The notes under the pieces were generated by a model, which saw only the letters and a list, made by a program, of their open reading frames with translations, did no database searches and was not told where the DNA came from. Both the position numbers and the translations under genes were made by a program. Of a stretch of 64,000 nt of DNA, positions 45,727 through 54,423 are shown one piece after another. Numbering within the stretch: position 1 is the first letter of the stretch; each line of letters begins with the position of its first letter. Source of the stretch: Glaciihabitans tibetensis (GTDB lineage Bacteria > Actinomycetota > Actinomycetes > Actinomycetales > Microbacteriaceae); NCBI RefSeq assembly GCF_003003265.1, contig NZ_PVTL01000011.1, forward strand, positions 1-64,000. Direction: 5' to 3'.

Positions 45727-48267
45727 TCAGCACGCCGTATTCCCGATTGTCAGCACGATCGGGTCAACGAGTTTGGCCGGCGAACCTGCAGCGGGAGATT
45801 GATCGACGACATTTCCGGCGCTGCTCGCTCTTTCAGCGGGAAGCACCGCACAGGCGTCGGCGTTCAGATTCGTGAAGCCGCGTGACTTCAAGTCCGCCAG
45901 CGCAGCGCCTGCTGCGACGTCGCCGCTCCCGATCACATCTGGCATCACGCCCAGCGAGCCGTCCGAGGGGAGCAGGGTGACAGCGGTGCCGCGGGACGCG
46001 ATCGCTCCTGTCGCGGGTCGGGTACTCACGACGGATCCGACCGCGTTTGTGGATGCGATGGCACTGCCGACGGTGACCGTGAAACCATTCGCTTCCAGAA
46101 CGGCGGTCGCTGCCTCGATGGTCTGGCCGGAGACGTTCGGCACCGCAACGCCGGATCCGACCAGCAGATCGTCCGACGGGTCAGGGAAACCTGATCCTCG
46201 CAGCGCGGGGTGATTGTCGACGGCGATCGCGATCGTTCGGAAGATGTCGTGGCGGATGAGTCCGCCTTTGATGCGTTTCGGTGAGGTGTACGACCGCATT
46301 GGGTAATGGCCGGAAATGTTCCCCACCCACACAGCCGTAGCCACCTTTGTGCTGGCGCCGACTACCCAGGTCTGGTTAGAACTGTCCGTTGTTCCGGTCT
46401 TGCCGATGTACTCAACGCCGTCGTCCGGGTTGGCGCGATCGGCGGTGCCGTCGCCGAGCATCACCTTCGACATGGCGAATGCTGCGGTGTTTGCGACGTC
46501 GGATTCCAGCGCTTTGGCGCAGTCAGCCGATTGGCCGCCGAGTTCAGCGCCATCGGGTCCGACCACGCGGTCGATCGCGATCGACTTGCAATAGGTTCCA
46601 CCGGAGGCGATTGCGGCATACGCGGTCGCCATCGTGAGCGGCGCGATCGTGTTGGTGCCGAGCACCGATGACGGGTTCGTCTCCAACTCAGCACCATCGG
46701 CACGATGCACGCCGATCGATGCGGCGGTGTCCCGGATCTGGCAGAGGTCGAGCTTCATCGCCATCGAGATGAACGCGCCGTTGACGGATTTTTGTGTCGC
46801 TTTCGCGACGGTCATTTGCCCACTGGTGCCTTCGTCGTTTCTAAACGGATAAGGCCCCACCCATGGGCCCCCACATGTGTCCACGAATGAGCGCTGGGGC
46901 ACGGTGCGGGATGAACCGTCCACAACCTCGTTGATCCCGTGATCGTTCTGCAGCCAGTTCAGCAGAGTGAAGACCTTGTAGGTTGAGCCGGGTTGGAATC
47001 CGCTAGATCCGCCGTACGCGCGGTCGGTGCTGAAGTTCACAGCAGTTCTGGTGATGTCGCCGTCGGCGGTGCCGTACTTCTTGTTTTGCGACATAGTGAG
47101 GATCCGCCCGGTCCCCACTTCGACGGATACCGCTGCGGAGCCGAGGTTCAGTGTTGTGGCGTTGTCGGGGGCATTCGCCCAGACAGCGTCCTGCGCGGCG
47201 GTCTGCAGTCCCAGGTCCAGCGTGGTGTGAATGTCGTATCCACCGTGTCTCCAGTTGGCTTCGCGCTCAGCAGCGTCGGCCCCCAGGGCTGGCAAATCCT
47301 TGATGAGTTGGGTGATGTAGTCACAGAAGTAGCGGGCGTGATCGTGCGCCACTTCGCAGCCATTGGACGGTTCGGTGAGAGTTATGGTCGTCGCGTCTTC
47401 GACCGTGGCGATGGCTTCGGCGTGTTGCGCGGCGGTAAGTTTGCCGTCGCTCAGCATCCAGTCGAGGATCACGTCGCGACGAATCGTGTTCGCGGGATAG
47501 TTCGACGGGTTGTCGAGCGCGAGTGCGGAGGGTGACTGCACGATGGCGATCAAGCTTGCCGCTTGCGCGGCAGTGAGGTTTAGCGCCGACGTGTTGTAGT
47601 ACCGGGAGGCGGCAGCTTGGATGCCGTAGGTGTTGCCGCCGAAGTTAGCGATGTTCAGGTAGGCCAGCAGGATTTCCTGTTTGGTGTACTGCTTCTCCAG
47701 CGAGAGAGCGAGCTTGATCTCCTTGAGCTTGCGATCGAAGGAAGGCTCGATCGCCGCTTCGTAGGCAGCGTCCTGTTCAGCTTCGGTGGGCAGGTCGAGG
47801 GCCGACTGAACGAATGTGTTCTTGACATACTGCTGCGTGATCGTGGATGCACCTTCACCGACGTCACCGCTCGCGAGATTCTTCACGGCTGCGCGAGCGA
47901 TTCCGGTCAGGTCGATCCCGCCGTGCTCGTAGAAGCGTCGATCTTCGCCGCTCACCGCCGCGTCTTTCGCGAAATCAGATACTTGTTCCCAGGAGACTTC
48001 TTCGCGGTTCTGCGAAAAGACTGTCGCGATCTGAACAGGCTGACCGTCCCCAACGGCAAAGATCCGATTCCGTTGCGCTTGCCTGTCTATTGCAAGGTCA
48101 TCCGGCAGCGAATCGAAAACACTGACTGTCCCGCTCACTGCAGCTCCAGCGACCGCGATCGATGGCGTGATCATGGCGGCTACCAATGCACCGGCAAGGA
48201 CGCTGGCTCCGATAGCGCCCAGAACGGCACCCAGCGCCTGAGCCAAACTTGTTTTATGGGAACTCAT
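45727..48267 (-). CDS. Class A penicillin-binding protein with two PASTA domains
   Basis: An 846-residue bifunctional peptidoglycan synthase. One N-terminal helix; glycosyltransferase GT51 motifs EDRRFYEHGGID and GASTITQQYVKN; transpeptidase motifs with the serine in GSTYK, SVNGAF as SxN, and KTGTTDSS. Two C-terminal PASTA-like domains follow (VAVPNVSGQTIEAATAVLEANGF and GVMPDVIGSGDVAAGAALADLK). All catalytic residues are present. ATG 48267 lies six bases after TATCTT, the spacing of a leaderless start, and sits inside a 16-bp palindrome. Base use looks slightly less GC-rich than in neighbours. Confidence 0.94.
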   Translation of the reverse strand: MSSHKTSLAQALGAVLGAIGASVLAGALVAAMITPSIAVAGAAVSGTVSVFDSLPDDLAIDRQAQRNRIFAVGDGQPVQIATVFSQNREEVSWEQVSDFAKDAAVSGEDRRFYEHGGIDLTGIARAAVKNLASGDVGEGASTITQQYVKNTFVQSALDLPTEAEQDAAYEAAIEPSFDRKLKEIKLALSLEKQYTKQEILLAYLNIANFGGNTYGIQAAASRYYNTSALNLTAAQAASLIAIVQSPSALALDNPSNYPANTIRRDVILDWMLSDGKLTAAQHAEAIATVEDATTITLTEPSNGCEVAHDHARYFCDYITQLIKDLPALGADAAEREANWRHGGYDIHTTLDLGLQTAAQDAVWANAPDNATTLNLGSAAVSVEVGTGRILTMSQNKKYGTADGDITRTAVNFSTDRAYGGSSGFQPGSTYKVFTLLNWLQNDHGINEVVDGSSRTVPQRSFVDTCGGPWVGPYPFRNDEGTSGQMTVAKATQKSVNGAFISMAMKLDLCQIRDTAASIGVHRADGAELETNPSSVLGTNTIAPLTMATAYAAIASGGTYCKSIAIDRVVGPDGAELGGQSADCAKALESDVANTAAFAMSKVMLGDGTADRANPDDGVEYIGKTGTTDSSNQTWVVGASTKVATAVWVGNISGHYPMRSYTSPKRIKGGLIRHDIFRTIAIAVDNHPALRGSGFPDPSDDLLVGSGVAVPNVSGQTIEAATAVLEANGFTVTVGSAIASTNAVGSVVSTRPATGAIASRGTAVTLLPSDGSLGVMPDVIGSGDVAAGAALADLKSRGFTNLNADACAVLPAERASSAGNVVDQSPAAGSPAKLVDPIVLTIGNTAC

Positions 48268-48279
48268 GTTCCCAAGATA
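48258..48279 (-). promoter_or_regulatory. Leaderless promoter and palindrome over the PBP start codon
   Basis: GGGAAC (48258-48263), TCAT, GTTCCC (48268-48273) is a perfect inverted repeat whose centre contains the ATG. The -10-like TATCTT (minus strand, 48274-48279) abuts it. A protein bound here would cover the transcription and translation start. Confidence 0.5.
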
Positions 48280-48472
48280 TACGGATTCGAAGTTTGGCGA
48301 GGATTGCGCACCTTCTTACTCGCACTCATGGAGCCCATCGCACACGGAGCGCACGCATCTCGAACCCGCGATGCGGTCGCGTGAACACCATCGCCTTCGG
48401 GTATCGCCCAGCGGACCACGCCTGCGCTGGCTGTGCGTCTGTGCAATCCGGTTTGTTCGGAGTGAAACGAGG

Positions 48473-48546
48473 TGCCCCGGCAGGGACTCGAACCCTGACT
48501 CGGACGATTTTAAGTCGTCTGCCTCTACCGATTGGGCTACCGGGGC
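48473..48546 (-). tRNA. tRNA with UAA anticodon (Leu-type), short variable loop
   Basis: A complete 74-base cloverleaf. The acceptor stem GCCCCGG/CCGGGGC has 7 perfect pairs, the T-arm is CAGGG-TTCGAGT-CCCTG, and the anticodon stem GACGA/TCGTC holds loop CTTAAAA, giving anticodon UAA. The D-arm (3-bp GCC/GGC with an 11-base loop) and A73 look leucine-like. However, the variable region is only five bases (CGAGT), whereas bacterial tRNA-Leu normally has a long variable arm. CCA is not encoded (ACCT). It lies downstream of ndh on the same strand. Confidence 0.9.
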
Positions 48547-48637
48547 GAGCGGTGTTCGGTGCGACGCCGGGGCGCCGCACCGAATCCGCCGGTGGGTGGT
48601 GCGATGGAGCAGGTGGTGCTGTCGTACTGGAGCGAGC

Positions 48638-50044
48638 CTACTGGGCCGGGTTGGCGTACACCGGGGCGTCGGGCGCCTTGTCCGGTGTAGGCAGGGTGGA
48701 CGACGCCTCGGGCGCGGGAGCCGCGGCCGCACGCGGACGCGACGCGAACGCCTCGAAGTATGCGCGGGGGGTCTCGCGGGCGGAGATGCCCACGTTGTCG
48801 CGACCGAGCACCAGGTTGAATGCCCAGTTGCCGAAGACGCGGATCTTGCGCTCCCACATCGGGATGGCGAGACCGTGGTAACCGCGGTGCATAGCCCAGG
48901 CCGGCAGACCAGTGATTGCGATCTTGCCGGACTGGAACGCGCCGTAGCCGAGCCCGAGGCCTGCAACGGCGCCGAGGTTGTCGTGGCGGTATTCCGCGGG
49001 CGATTCGCCGCGCATGACCGCGACGATGTTCTTCGCCATGACCTTGCCCTGGCGGACGGCGTGCTGGGCGTTCGGCACGCAGAAGCCGCCGACACCCTTT
49101 CCGGTGAGGTCGGGCACGGCGCTGACGTCGCCGGCACCCCAGGCGTCCGCGACGATTCCGTCATCGTTGATGACACGCAAGTCGGGCTGCACGCGCAGAC
49201 GGCCGCGCTCCTCCGTGGGGAGGTCGGTGTCGCGCAGCACGGGGTTGGCCATAACGCCCGCGGTCCAGATGATGAGGTCGCTCTCGAAGCTCTCACCGGT
49301 GGACAGCTCGATGACTCCGCCGACGGCAGACTTGAGCTGCGTGTCGAGGTGGACCTCGGCGCCCCGCTGGGCGAGGTTCTTGAGAACCCAGTGGCTGGTG
49401 GGCAACGAGACCTCGGGCATGATGCGGCCCATTGCCTCGATGAGGTGGAAGTGGGTGTCGTCCATCGAGATCGACGGGTACGACTTCAGCAGCGAGCTGG
49501 CGAGGCTGCGAAGTTCACCGAACGTCTCGATACCGGCGAATCCACCGCCGACCACAACAACGGTCAGCAGACGGTCGCGCTCGGGACCGGCCGGGAGGTT
49601 GGACGCCTTCTCGAAGTTGGCGAGAACGCGGTCGCGGATGTCGATGGCCTCTTCGATGCTCTTGAGACCAATCGCCTCATCGGCAACTCCCGGGATCGGG
49701 AACGTGCGCGAGACGGAGCCCGCGGTGACGACGATCTGGTCGTAGGTCTCCTCCCACGGCTCACCAACGGCGGGCGTGATGGTCGCTGTCTTCGTCGCGT
49801 GGGAGATGTTGGTGACCTTGGCGGTCACGACGCGAGTCTTCTTCAGGTGCTTGCGGAGGGCGACTACCGCGTGGCGCGGCTCGATCGATCCGGCGGCCAC
49901 CTCGGGAAGGAAGGGCTGGTAGGTCATGTACGGCAGCGGGTCGACTACGGTAACCTCAGCCTCGCCGTGGCGGAGCCACTTCTCCAGCTTGAGTGCTGTG
50001 TAGAAACCGGCATAGCCGCCGCCGACGATAAGAATTTTGGGCAC
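48638..50044 (-). CDS. ndh: Type II NADH dehydrogenase
   Basis: A 468-residue non-proton-pumping NADH:quinone oxidoreductase, peripheral on the membrane. The FAD motif ILIVGGGYAGFYTALKLEK is at the N-terminus, the NADH motif VVVVGGGFAGIETFGEL near residue 165, and the FAD-binding AWGAGDVSAVPD near residue 305, followed by the NAQHAVRQG quinone-site block (usually AQxAxQ). The C-terminus has an amphipathic part and a Pro/Ala tail. GTG 50044 has AGGAG about nine bases upstream. Confidence 0.95.
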   Translation of the reverse strand: MPKILIVGGGYAGFYTALKLEKWLRHGEAEVTVVDPLPYMTYQPFLPEVAAGSIEPRHAVVALRKHLKKTRVVTAKVTNISHATKTATITPAVGEPWEETYDQIVVTAGSVSRTFPIPGVADEAIGLKSIEEAIDIRDRVLANFEKASNLPAGPERDRLLTVVVVGGGFAGIETFGELRSLASSLLKSYPSISMDDTHFHLIEAMGRIMPEVSLPTSHWVLKNLAQRGAEVHLDTQLKSAVGGVIELSTGESFESDLIIWTAGVMANPVLRDTDLPTEERGRLRVQPDLRVINDDGIVADAWGAGDVSAVPDLTGKGVGGFCVPNAQHAVRQGKVMAKNIVAVMRGESPAEYRHDNLGAVAGLGLGYGAFQSGKIAITGLPAWAMHRGYHGLAIPMWERKIRVFGNWAFNLVLGRDNVGISARETPRAYFEAFASRPRAAAAPAPEASSTLPTPDKAPDAPVYANPAQ

Positions 50045-50081
50045 GTTTGACGTCTCCTAGTGGTGGTTTGCAGTGACCAAC

Positions 50082-51335
50082 TTACTCTCTTCTTCGAACG
50101 GCCCTGAACTGCCGCGATGCCAAGAGCACAAAGACACCAAAAAGGGTGCCAAAAATACCGACTATTGCCAGCGGGAGACCCACCATGCGCAGTTCAGTGA
50201 CCGTGGGATACAGCGTTCCCAGCGGATTCTGCGGTCCGGCGAGCTCGAGGGAGGGAGCCTCGGGCGAGGTGGTTTCCACCGGCGGAACGGTCGGTTCTGC
50301 TGTCGCGACGGCTCGACGGTTCAACCGAATCCACTCCGCGAGGTCCCCCATGGGGTTTGCGGTGACTCCGGCAACGTCCGCGGTGACGGCGGCGGCGGCA
50401 TCCACCAATCCAAATCCGTAAATCGGGTCAGAGCCCTGCGCACCCGCGGGTCTCGCCGTCGAGACCACCCGATTGATCACGTTCGAGGCATCGAGCTCGG
50501 GGTGCGCCGCCATAACCAGTGCGACGATGCCCGCGACGATCGGGGTGGCGCCGCTCGTGCCACTCCAGCGCATCACCGAGCCGCCCGGGATCGCCCCGAG
50601 TAGCTGCTCGCTCGGCGCGGATACTCCGATGGTGATTCCCTGCGCGGACGCATCGAGGCTCGCCTCGCCGTCCTGGTCGACGCCGGCGACGGTCAGAACG
50701 CCCGGCATGGTCGCCGGGGCGCCCACCGACGTGGTGCCGCTCCCCCGGTTTCCCGCGGCGGCAACGACGACCACGTCGTGCTCCGACGCGTAGAGGAACG
50801 CGGCATCCCAACTGGCAGGCCAACTCAGCGTGTTTCTGGTCAGCGACATATTGATGATGTCTGCGCCGTTGTCGACGGCCCAGGTGACGGCCTCGGCGAC
50901 CTGGTCGTCGGAATCGGTCGCGTTCTCCCCGAACCCGATCGAGATGGAGAGCAGGTTTGCTTCCGGTGCGACACCGATCACGCCGGCGCCGGGAGCGTTG
51001 CCGCGCCCTGCCGCCAGGGAGGCAACCATGGTGCCGTGGTTGCTTTCGCTGCTACTGCCCACCGGCGACTGGCCGTCGCTCGCGCCGAGACCGGAGAAGT
51101 CGGCTCCGCCCGTCACGGCGCCCGCGAGGTCGGGGTGGCTGCTGTCAATACCCGTGTCGATGACCGCGATCGTGACGCCGGCACCGCGGGTGGTGTTCCA
51201 CGCCTCGGTGATGCCGTAGTCGTTCAGCCAGTACTCGCCGTCGCGAATGTAGTCCGCACTGGCGGGCGCGGCCGATGTGAAAACGGATGCCACGACCGCA
51301 AGCACGGCGATCGCCGCACCAGCGCGTCGCTTCAC
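50082..51335 (-). CDS. Subtilisin-like serine protease with C-terminal anchor
   Basis: A 417-residue S8 protease, exported by a signal peptide (KRRAGAAIAVLAVVASVFTSAAPASA). The triad is intact: D60 in VIDTGID, H100 in NHGTMVAS, S261 in GTSGATP, with oxyanion asparagine in AAAGNRGSG. A Pro/Thr/Glu-rich stretch (about 345-365) leads to one C-terminal helix (LPLAIVGIFGTLFGVFVLLA) with a basic cytoplasmic end, the plan of mycosin-like proteases, although no type VII secretion genes are near. GTG 51335 overlaps the DUF501 stop as GTGA. Confidence 0.92.
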   Translation of the reverse strand: MKRRAGAAIAVLAVVASVFTSAAPASADYIRDGEYWLNDYGITEAWNTTRGAGVTIAVIDTGIDSSHPDLAGAVTGGADFSGLGASDGQSPVGSSSESNHGTMVASLAAGRGNAPGAGVIGVAPEANLLSISIGFGENATDSDDQVAEAVTWAVDNGADIINMSLTRNTLSWPASWDAAFLYASEHDVVVVAAAGNRGSGTTSVGAPATMPGVLTVAGVDQDGEASLDASAQGITIGVSAPSEQLLGAIPGGSVMRWSGTSGATPIVAGIVALVMAAHPELDASNVINRVVSTARPAGAQGSDPIYGFGLVDAAAAVTADVAGVTANPMGDLAEWIRLNRRAVATAEPTVPPVETTSPEAPSLELAGPQNPLGTLYPTVTELRMVGLPLAIVGIFGTLFGVFVLLASRQFRAVRRRE

Positions 51336-51937
51336 TTCGCTGCTCCGCCGACCGGAGAGTCGAGGGCCGCGGTGTCGTTCGAGGTGCGGGTGTCGTTCGC
51401 GGGGCGGGTGTCGTTCGCGGCGCGGGTGTCGTTCGCGGTGTAGTCGAGGCACTGGCATACGGCGGGGCTCCACGCGGCGAGCTCGAGCGCGCGGTCCCCG
51501 ATGGGGTTCACGCCGGGGCCTGCGGCGAGGGCGTGGCCAACGAGGGCGTGCAGGCACTTGACGCGAGTGGGCATCCCCCCGGCGGAGATGCCGTCGATCT
51601 CGGGAACTTCGGCGATGCTGGTGCGGTCGGCGAGGTAGGCCTGGTGCGCGGAGAGGTAGTCGTTTGCGACATCCCCCTCGAGAAGCGCAGCAAGTTCCGT
51701 CATCACACCGTTGGCTTCGAGGGTCGAAACCGCGGCGGTGGCCGCGGGGTGGCACAGGTAGTACAGCGTGGGGAACGGTGTGCCGTCGGCCAGGCGGGGG
51801 CTGGTGGAGACCACGGTGGGGGCGCCGCAGGCGCAGCGGGCCGCGATGCCGATCACGTTGCGGGCGGGGCGGCCGAGCTGGGCGGACACCGTCGCGATGT
51901 CAAGCGCGCTCGGGGCGTCAAAGGGTGGGGTGGTCAT
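51332..51937 (-). CDS. DUF501 family protein with C-terminal NDT repeats
   Basis: A 201-residue protein. The conserved part (about 1-170) shows IATVSAQLGRPARNVIGIAARCACGAPTVV, PTLYYLCHPAATAAVS, GGMPTRVKCLHALVGHALA and PAVCQC, with several cysteines and histidines that could bind metal; this is DUF501, usually found between ftsB and the S8 protease as here. The last 30 residues are a repeat: NDTRAA NDTRPA NDTRTS NDTAAL. ATG 51937 overlaps the FtsB-like stop as ATGA. Confidence 0.9.
   Translation of the reverse strand: MTTPPFDAPSALDIATVSAQLGRPARNVIGIAARCACGAPTVVSTSPRLADGTPFPTLYYLCHPAATAAVSTLEANGVMTELAALLEGDVANDYLSAHQAYLADRTSIAEVPEIDGISAGGMPTRVKCLHALVGHALAAGPGVNPIGDRALELAAWSPAVCQCLDYTANDTRAANDTRPANDTRTSNDTAALDSPVGGAAK
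51372..51443. repeat. 18-bp tandem repeat x4 inside the DUF501 gene
   Basis: Four adjoining units beginning GTGTCGTTCG at 51372, 51390, 51408 and 51426 with few substitutions. Being a multiple of three, the unit adds six residues per copy (NDTRxx) to the protein tail, so copy number can vary without frameshift. Confidence 0.9.
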
Positions 51938-52440
51938 TGGGGATCCTCGATAACGGGCGGAACGATATCGTCGGCGACATCTGTGGACAGACCCGCCGTG
52001 AGAACCGAACCCATTATTGAGTTGATCCAGTCGACCTGGGTGGTCTGGATGCTGTCGCTGATGGGGGCACCGTCGGCTGTCGTCGCCGTCGTCGCGCCAT
52101 CGATCACGAGGTAGCTGTATTCGCCCGGGTAGACGTAGAGCAGGCGGTCGCGCGCTTCCGCCTCGATGTAGGCCGGGTCGCTCCAGCGAGCGACCTCGTC
52201 CTCCAGGTTGTCGACGGAGTCGCGCTGCTCCCCCACTTCCACTTCGAGAGCGGCCATCTCCTGTTGTTGTTCGACCAGGAGCTTCAGTGAGGGAGCGAGC
52301 ACAACTACCGCGAGGATTACCAAGCCCAGCATGGTGAGGGTGAACCCGGAAAGCCGGATGTTGCGCAGCCAGCGTTCCGGGGCACTCTCCATTTCGGGCA
52401 GAGAAACCGGTACTCGAGTGGTCTTCTGCCGTGGTGCCAT
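51934..52440 (-). CDS. ftsB: FtsB/DivIC-like septum formation initiator
   Basis: A 168-residue bitopic division protein: cytoplasmic N-terminus of about 30 residues, one helix (FTLTMLGLVILAVVVLAPSL), then a coiled coil (LLVEQQQEMAALEVEVGEQRDSVDNLEDEVARWSDPAYIEAEARDRLLYVYPGE) with the family WxDPxYIExxAR motif. FtsB works with FtsL and FtsQ in the divisome. The Thr/Asp-rich tail of about 55 residues is longer than in E. coli FtsB, as usual in actinomycetes. It follows eno by 35 bases. Confidence 0.9.
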   Translation of the reverse strand: MAPRQKTTRVPVSLPEMESAPERWLRNIRLSGFTLTMLGLVILAVVVLAPSLKLLVEQQQEMAALEVEVGEQRDSVDNLEDEVARWSDPAYIEAEARDRLLYVYPGEYSYLVIDGATTATTADGAPISDSIQTTQVDWINSIMGSVLTAGLSTDVADDIVPPVIEDPQ

Positions 52441-52475
52441 GCGTTTATAGTAAGCCAGTCTTGCTGGGGTGCTGA

Positions 52476-53777
<1,302 letters not shown>

Positions 53778-53789
53778 TTACGTAAATGG

Positions 53790-53819
53790 GAACATCCTCG
53801 CGTGGATGTGGGGATGTTC
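53790..53819. promoter_or_regulatory. Inverted repeat in the eno upstream region
   Basis: GAACATCC (53790-53797) and GGATGTTC (53812-53819) are exact inverted arms separated by 14 bases. The spacing suits a dimeric regulator on one face of the helix about as well as an mRNA leader hairpin. No known motif is recognised. Confidence 0.4.
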
Positions 53820-53945
53820 GACTTGAATCTTACTCGCCGCGGGTGAACACTTCCCCGTGGCGAGGCGTCCGGGCGGTGCCGCTTTGCTCCCGCGACCGTT
53901 CCGCCCGAGGACATTGCGGCTCACTAGAGGCGCAAGACCCGGCGG

Positions 53946-54422
53946 TCAGGACAACGAGGTGTTGAACTTCTGCAGCAGGGCGCCGAAGGCGACGATCTCC
54001 TCGGTTTCCCAGCTGTCCAGGATGCGCTCATACTCCGCCCGTACGTCTTCGCGGAAGAGCTTGAGCGCGACCAGGGCAGCGTCCGTGGCCACCACCAGCG
54101 TGGCCCGGCCGTCGGCGGGGTCGGGGGTCGCGTCGATCAGGCCGGCGTCTCGCAGGATGGTGAGCTGCCGGCTCACCGCACTCTTGTCGATGCCGAGGGC
54201 GCTGGCGATATCGCCGGAGCGGATCGGGCTGTTCGCCACCACACAGCGCAGCACCGCGAATCCCGCGGGCTGCAGGTCGGCGTCGAAGCGCTCCACGAGC
54301 ACCCGAAGTTTGGCCCGCGAGAGCTGGTGCAGCAGGCTCACCGCCTGCTCAACCTCGACGAGGTGGCTGTAGCGGGCATCGGAGTGGCTGCGTGGGGGGA
54401 GGCTGTCGGACACGACATCCAC
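53946..54422 (-). CDS. MarR family transcriptional regulator
   Basis: A 158-residue winged-helix repressor: helix RFDADLQPAGFAVLRCVVANSPIRSGDIASALGIDKSAVSRQLTILRDAGLI and the wing DPADGRATLVVATDAA are textbook MarR. It starts (GTG 54422) one base after the MFS stop, so it is the second gene of the efflux operon and probably controls it through the operator at 56193-56226. Ligand unknown. Confidence 0.92.
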   Translation of the reverse strand: MDVVSDSLPPRSHSDARYSHLVEVEQAVSLLHQLSRAKLRVLVERFDADLQPAGFAVLRCVVANSPIRSGDIASALGIDKSAVSRQLTILRDAGLIDATPDPADGRATLVVATDAALVALKLFREDVRAEYERILDSWETEEIVAFGALLQKFNTSLS

Positions 54423-54423
54423 C

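Noticed and set aside
48354-48375. Hairpin with TTCGA in the loop as a remnant tRNA T-arm
   Set aside because: Arms are CGCATC/GATGCG with a 10-base loop; the geometry does not fit a T-arm and no other tRNA parts flank it.
45727-48546. PBP segment as an island inserted at the tRNA 3' end
   Set aside because: No integrase and no repeat of the tRNA 3' end was found; the slightly lower GC alone is not enough.
48266-50050. Plus-strand open frame of 594 codons antisense to ndh and across the tRNA
   Set aside because: No start signals, runs through a tRNA and mirrors the real ndh gene.
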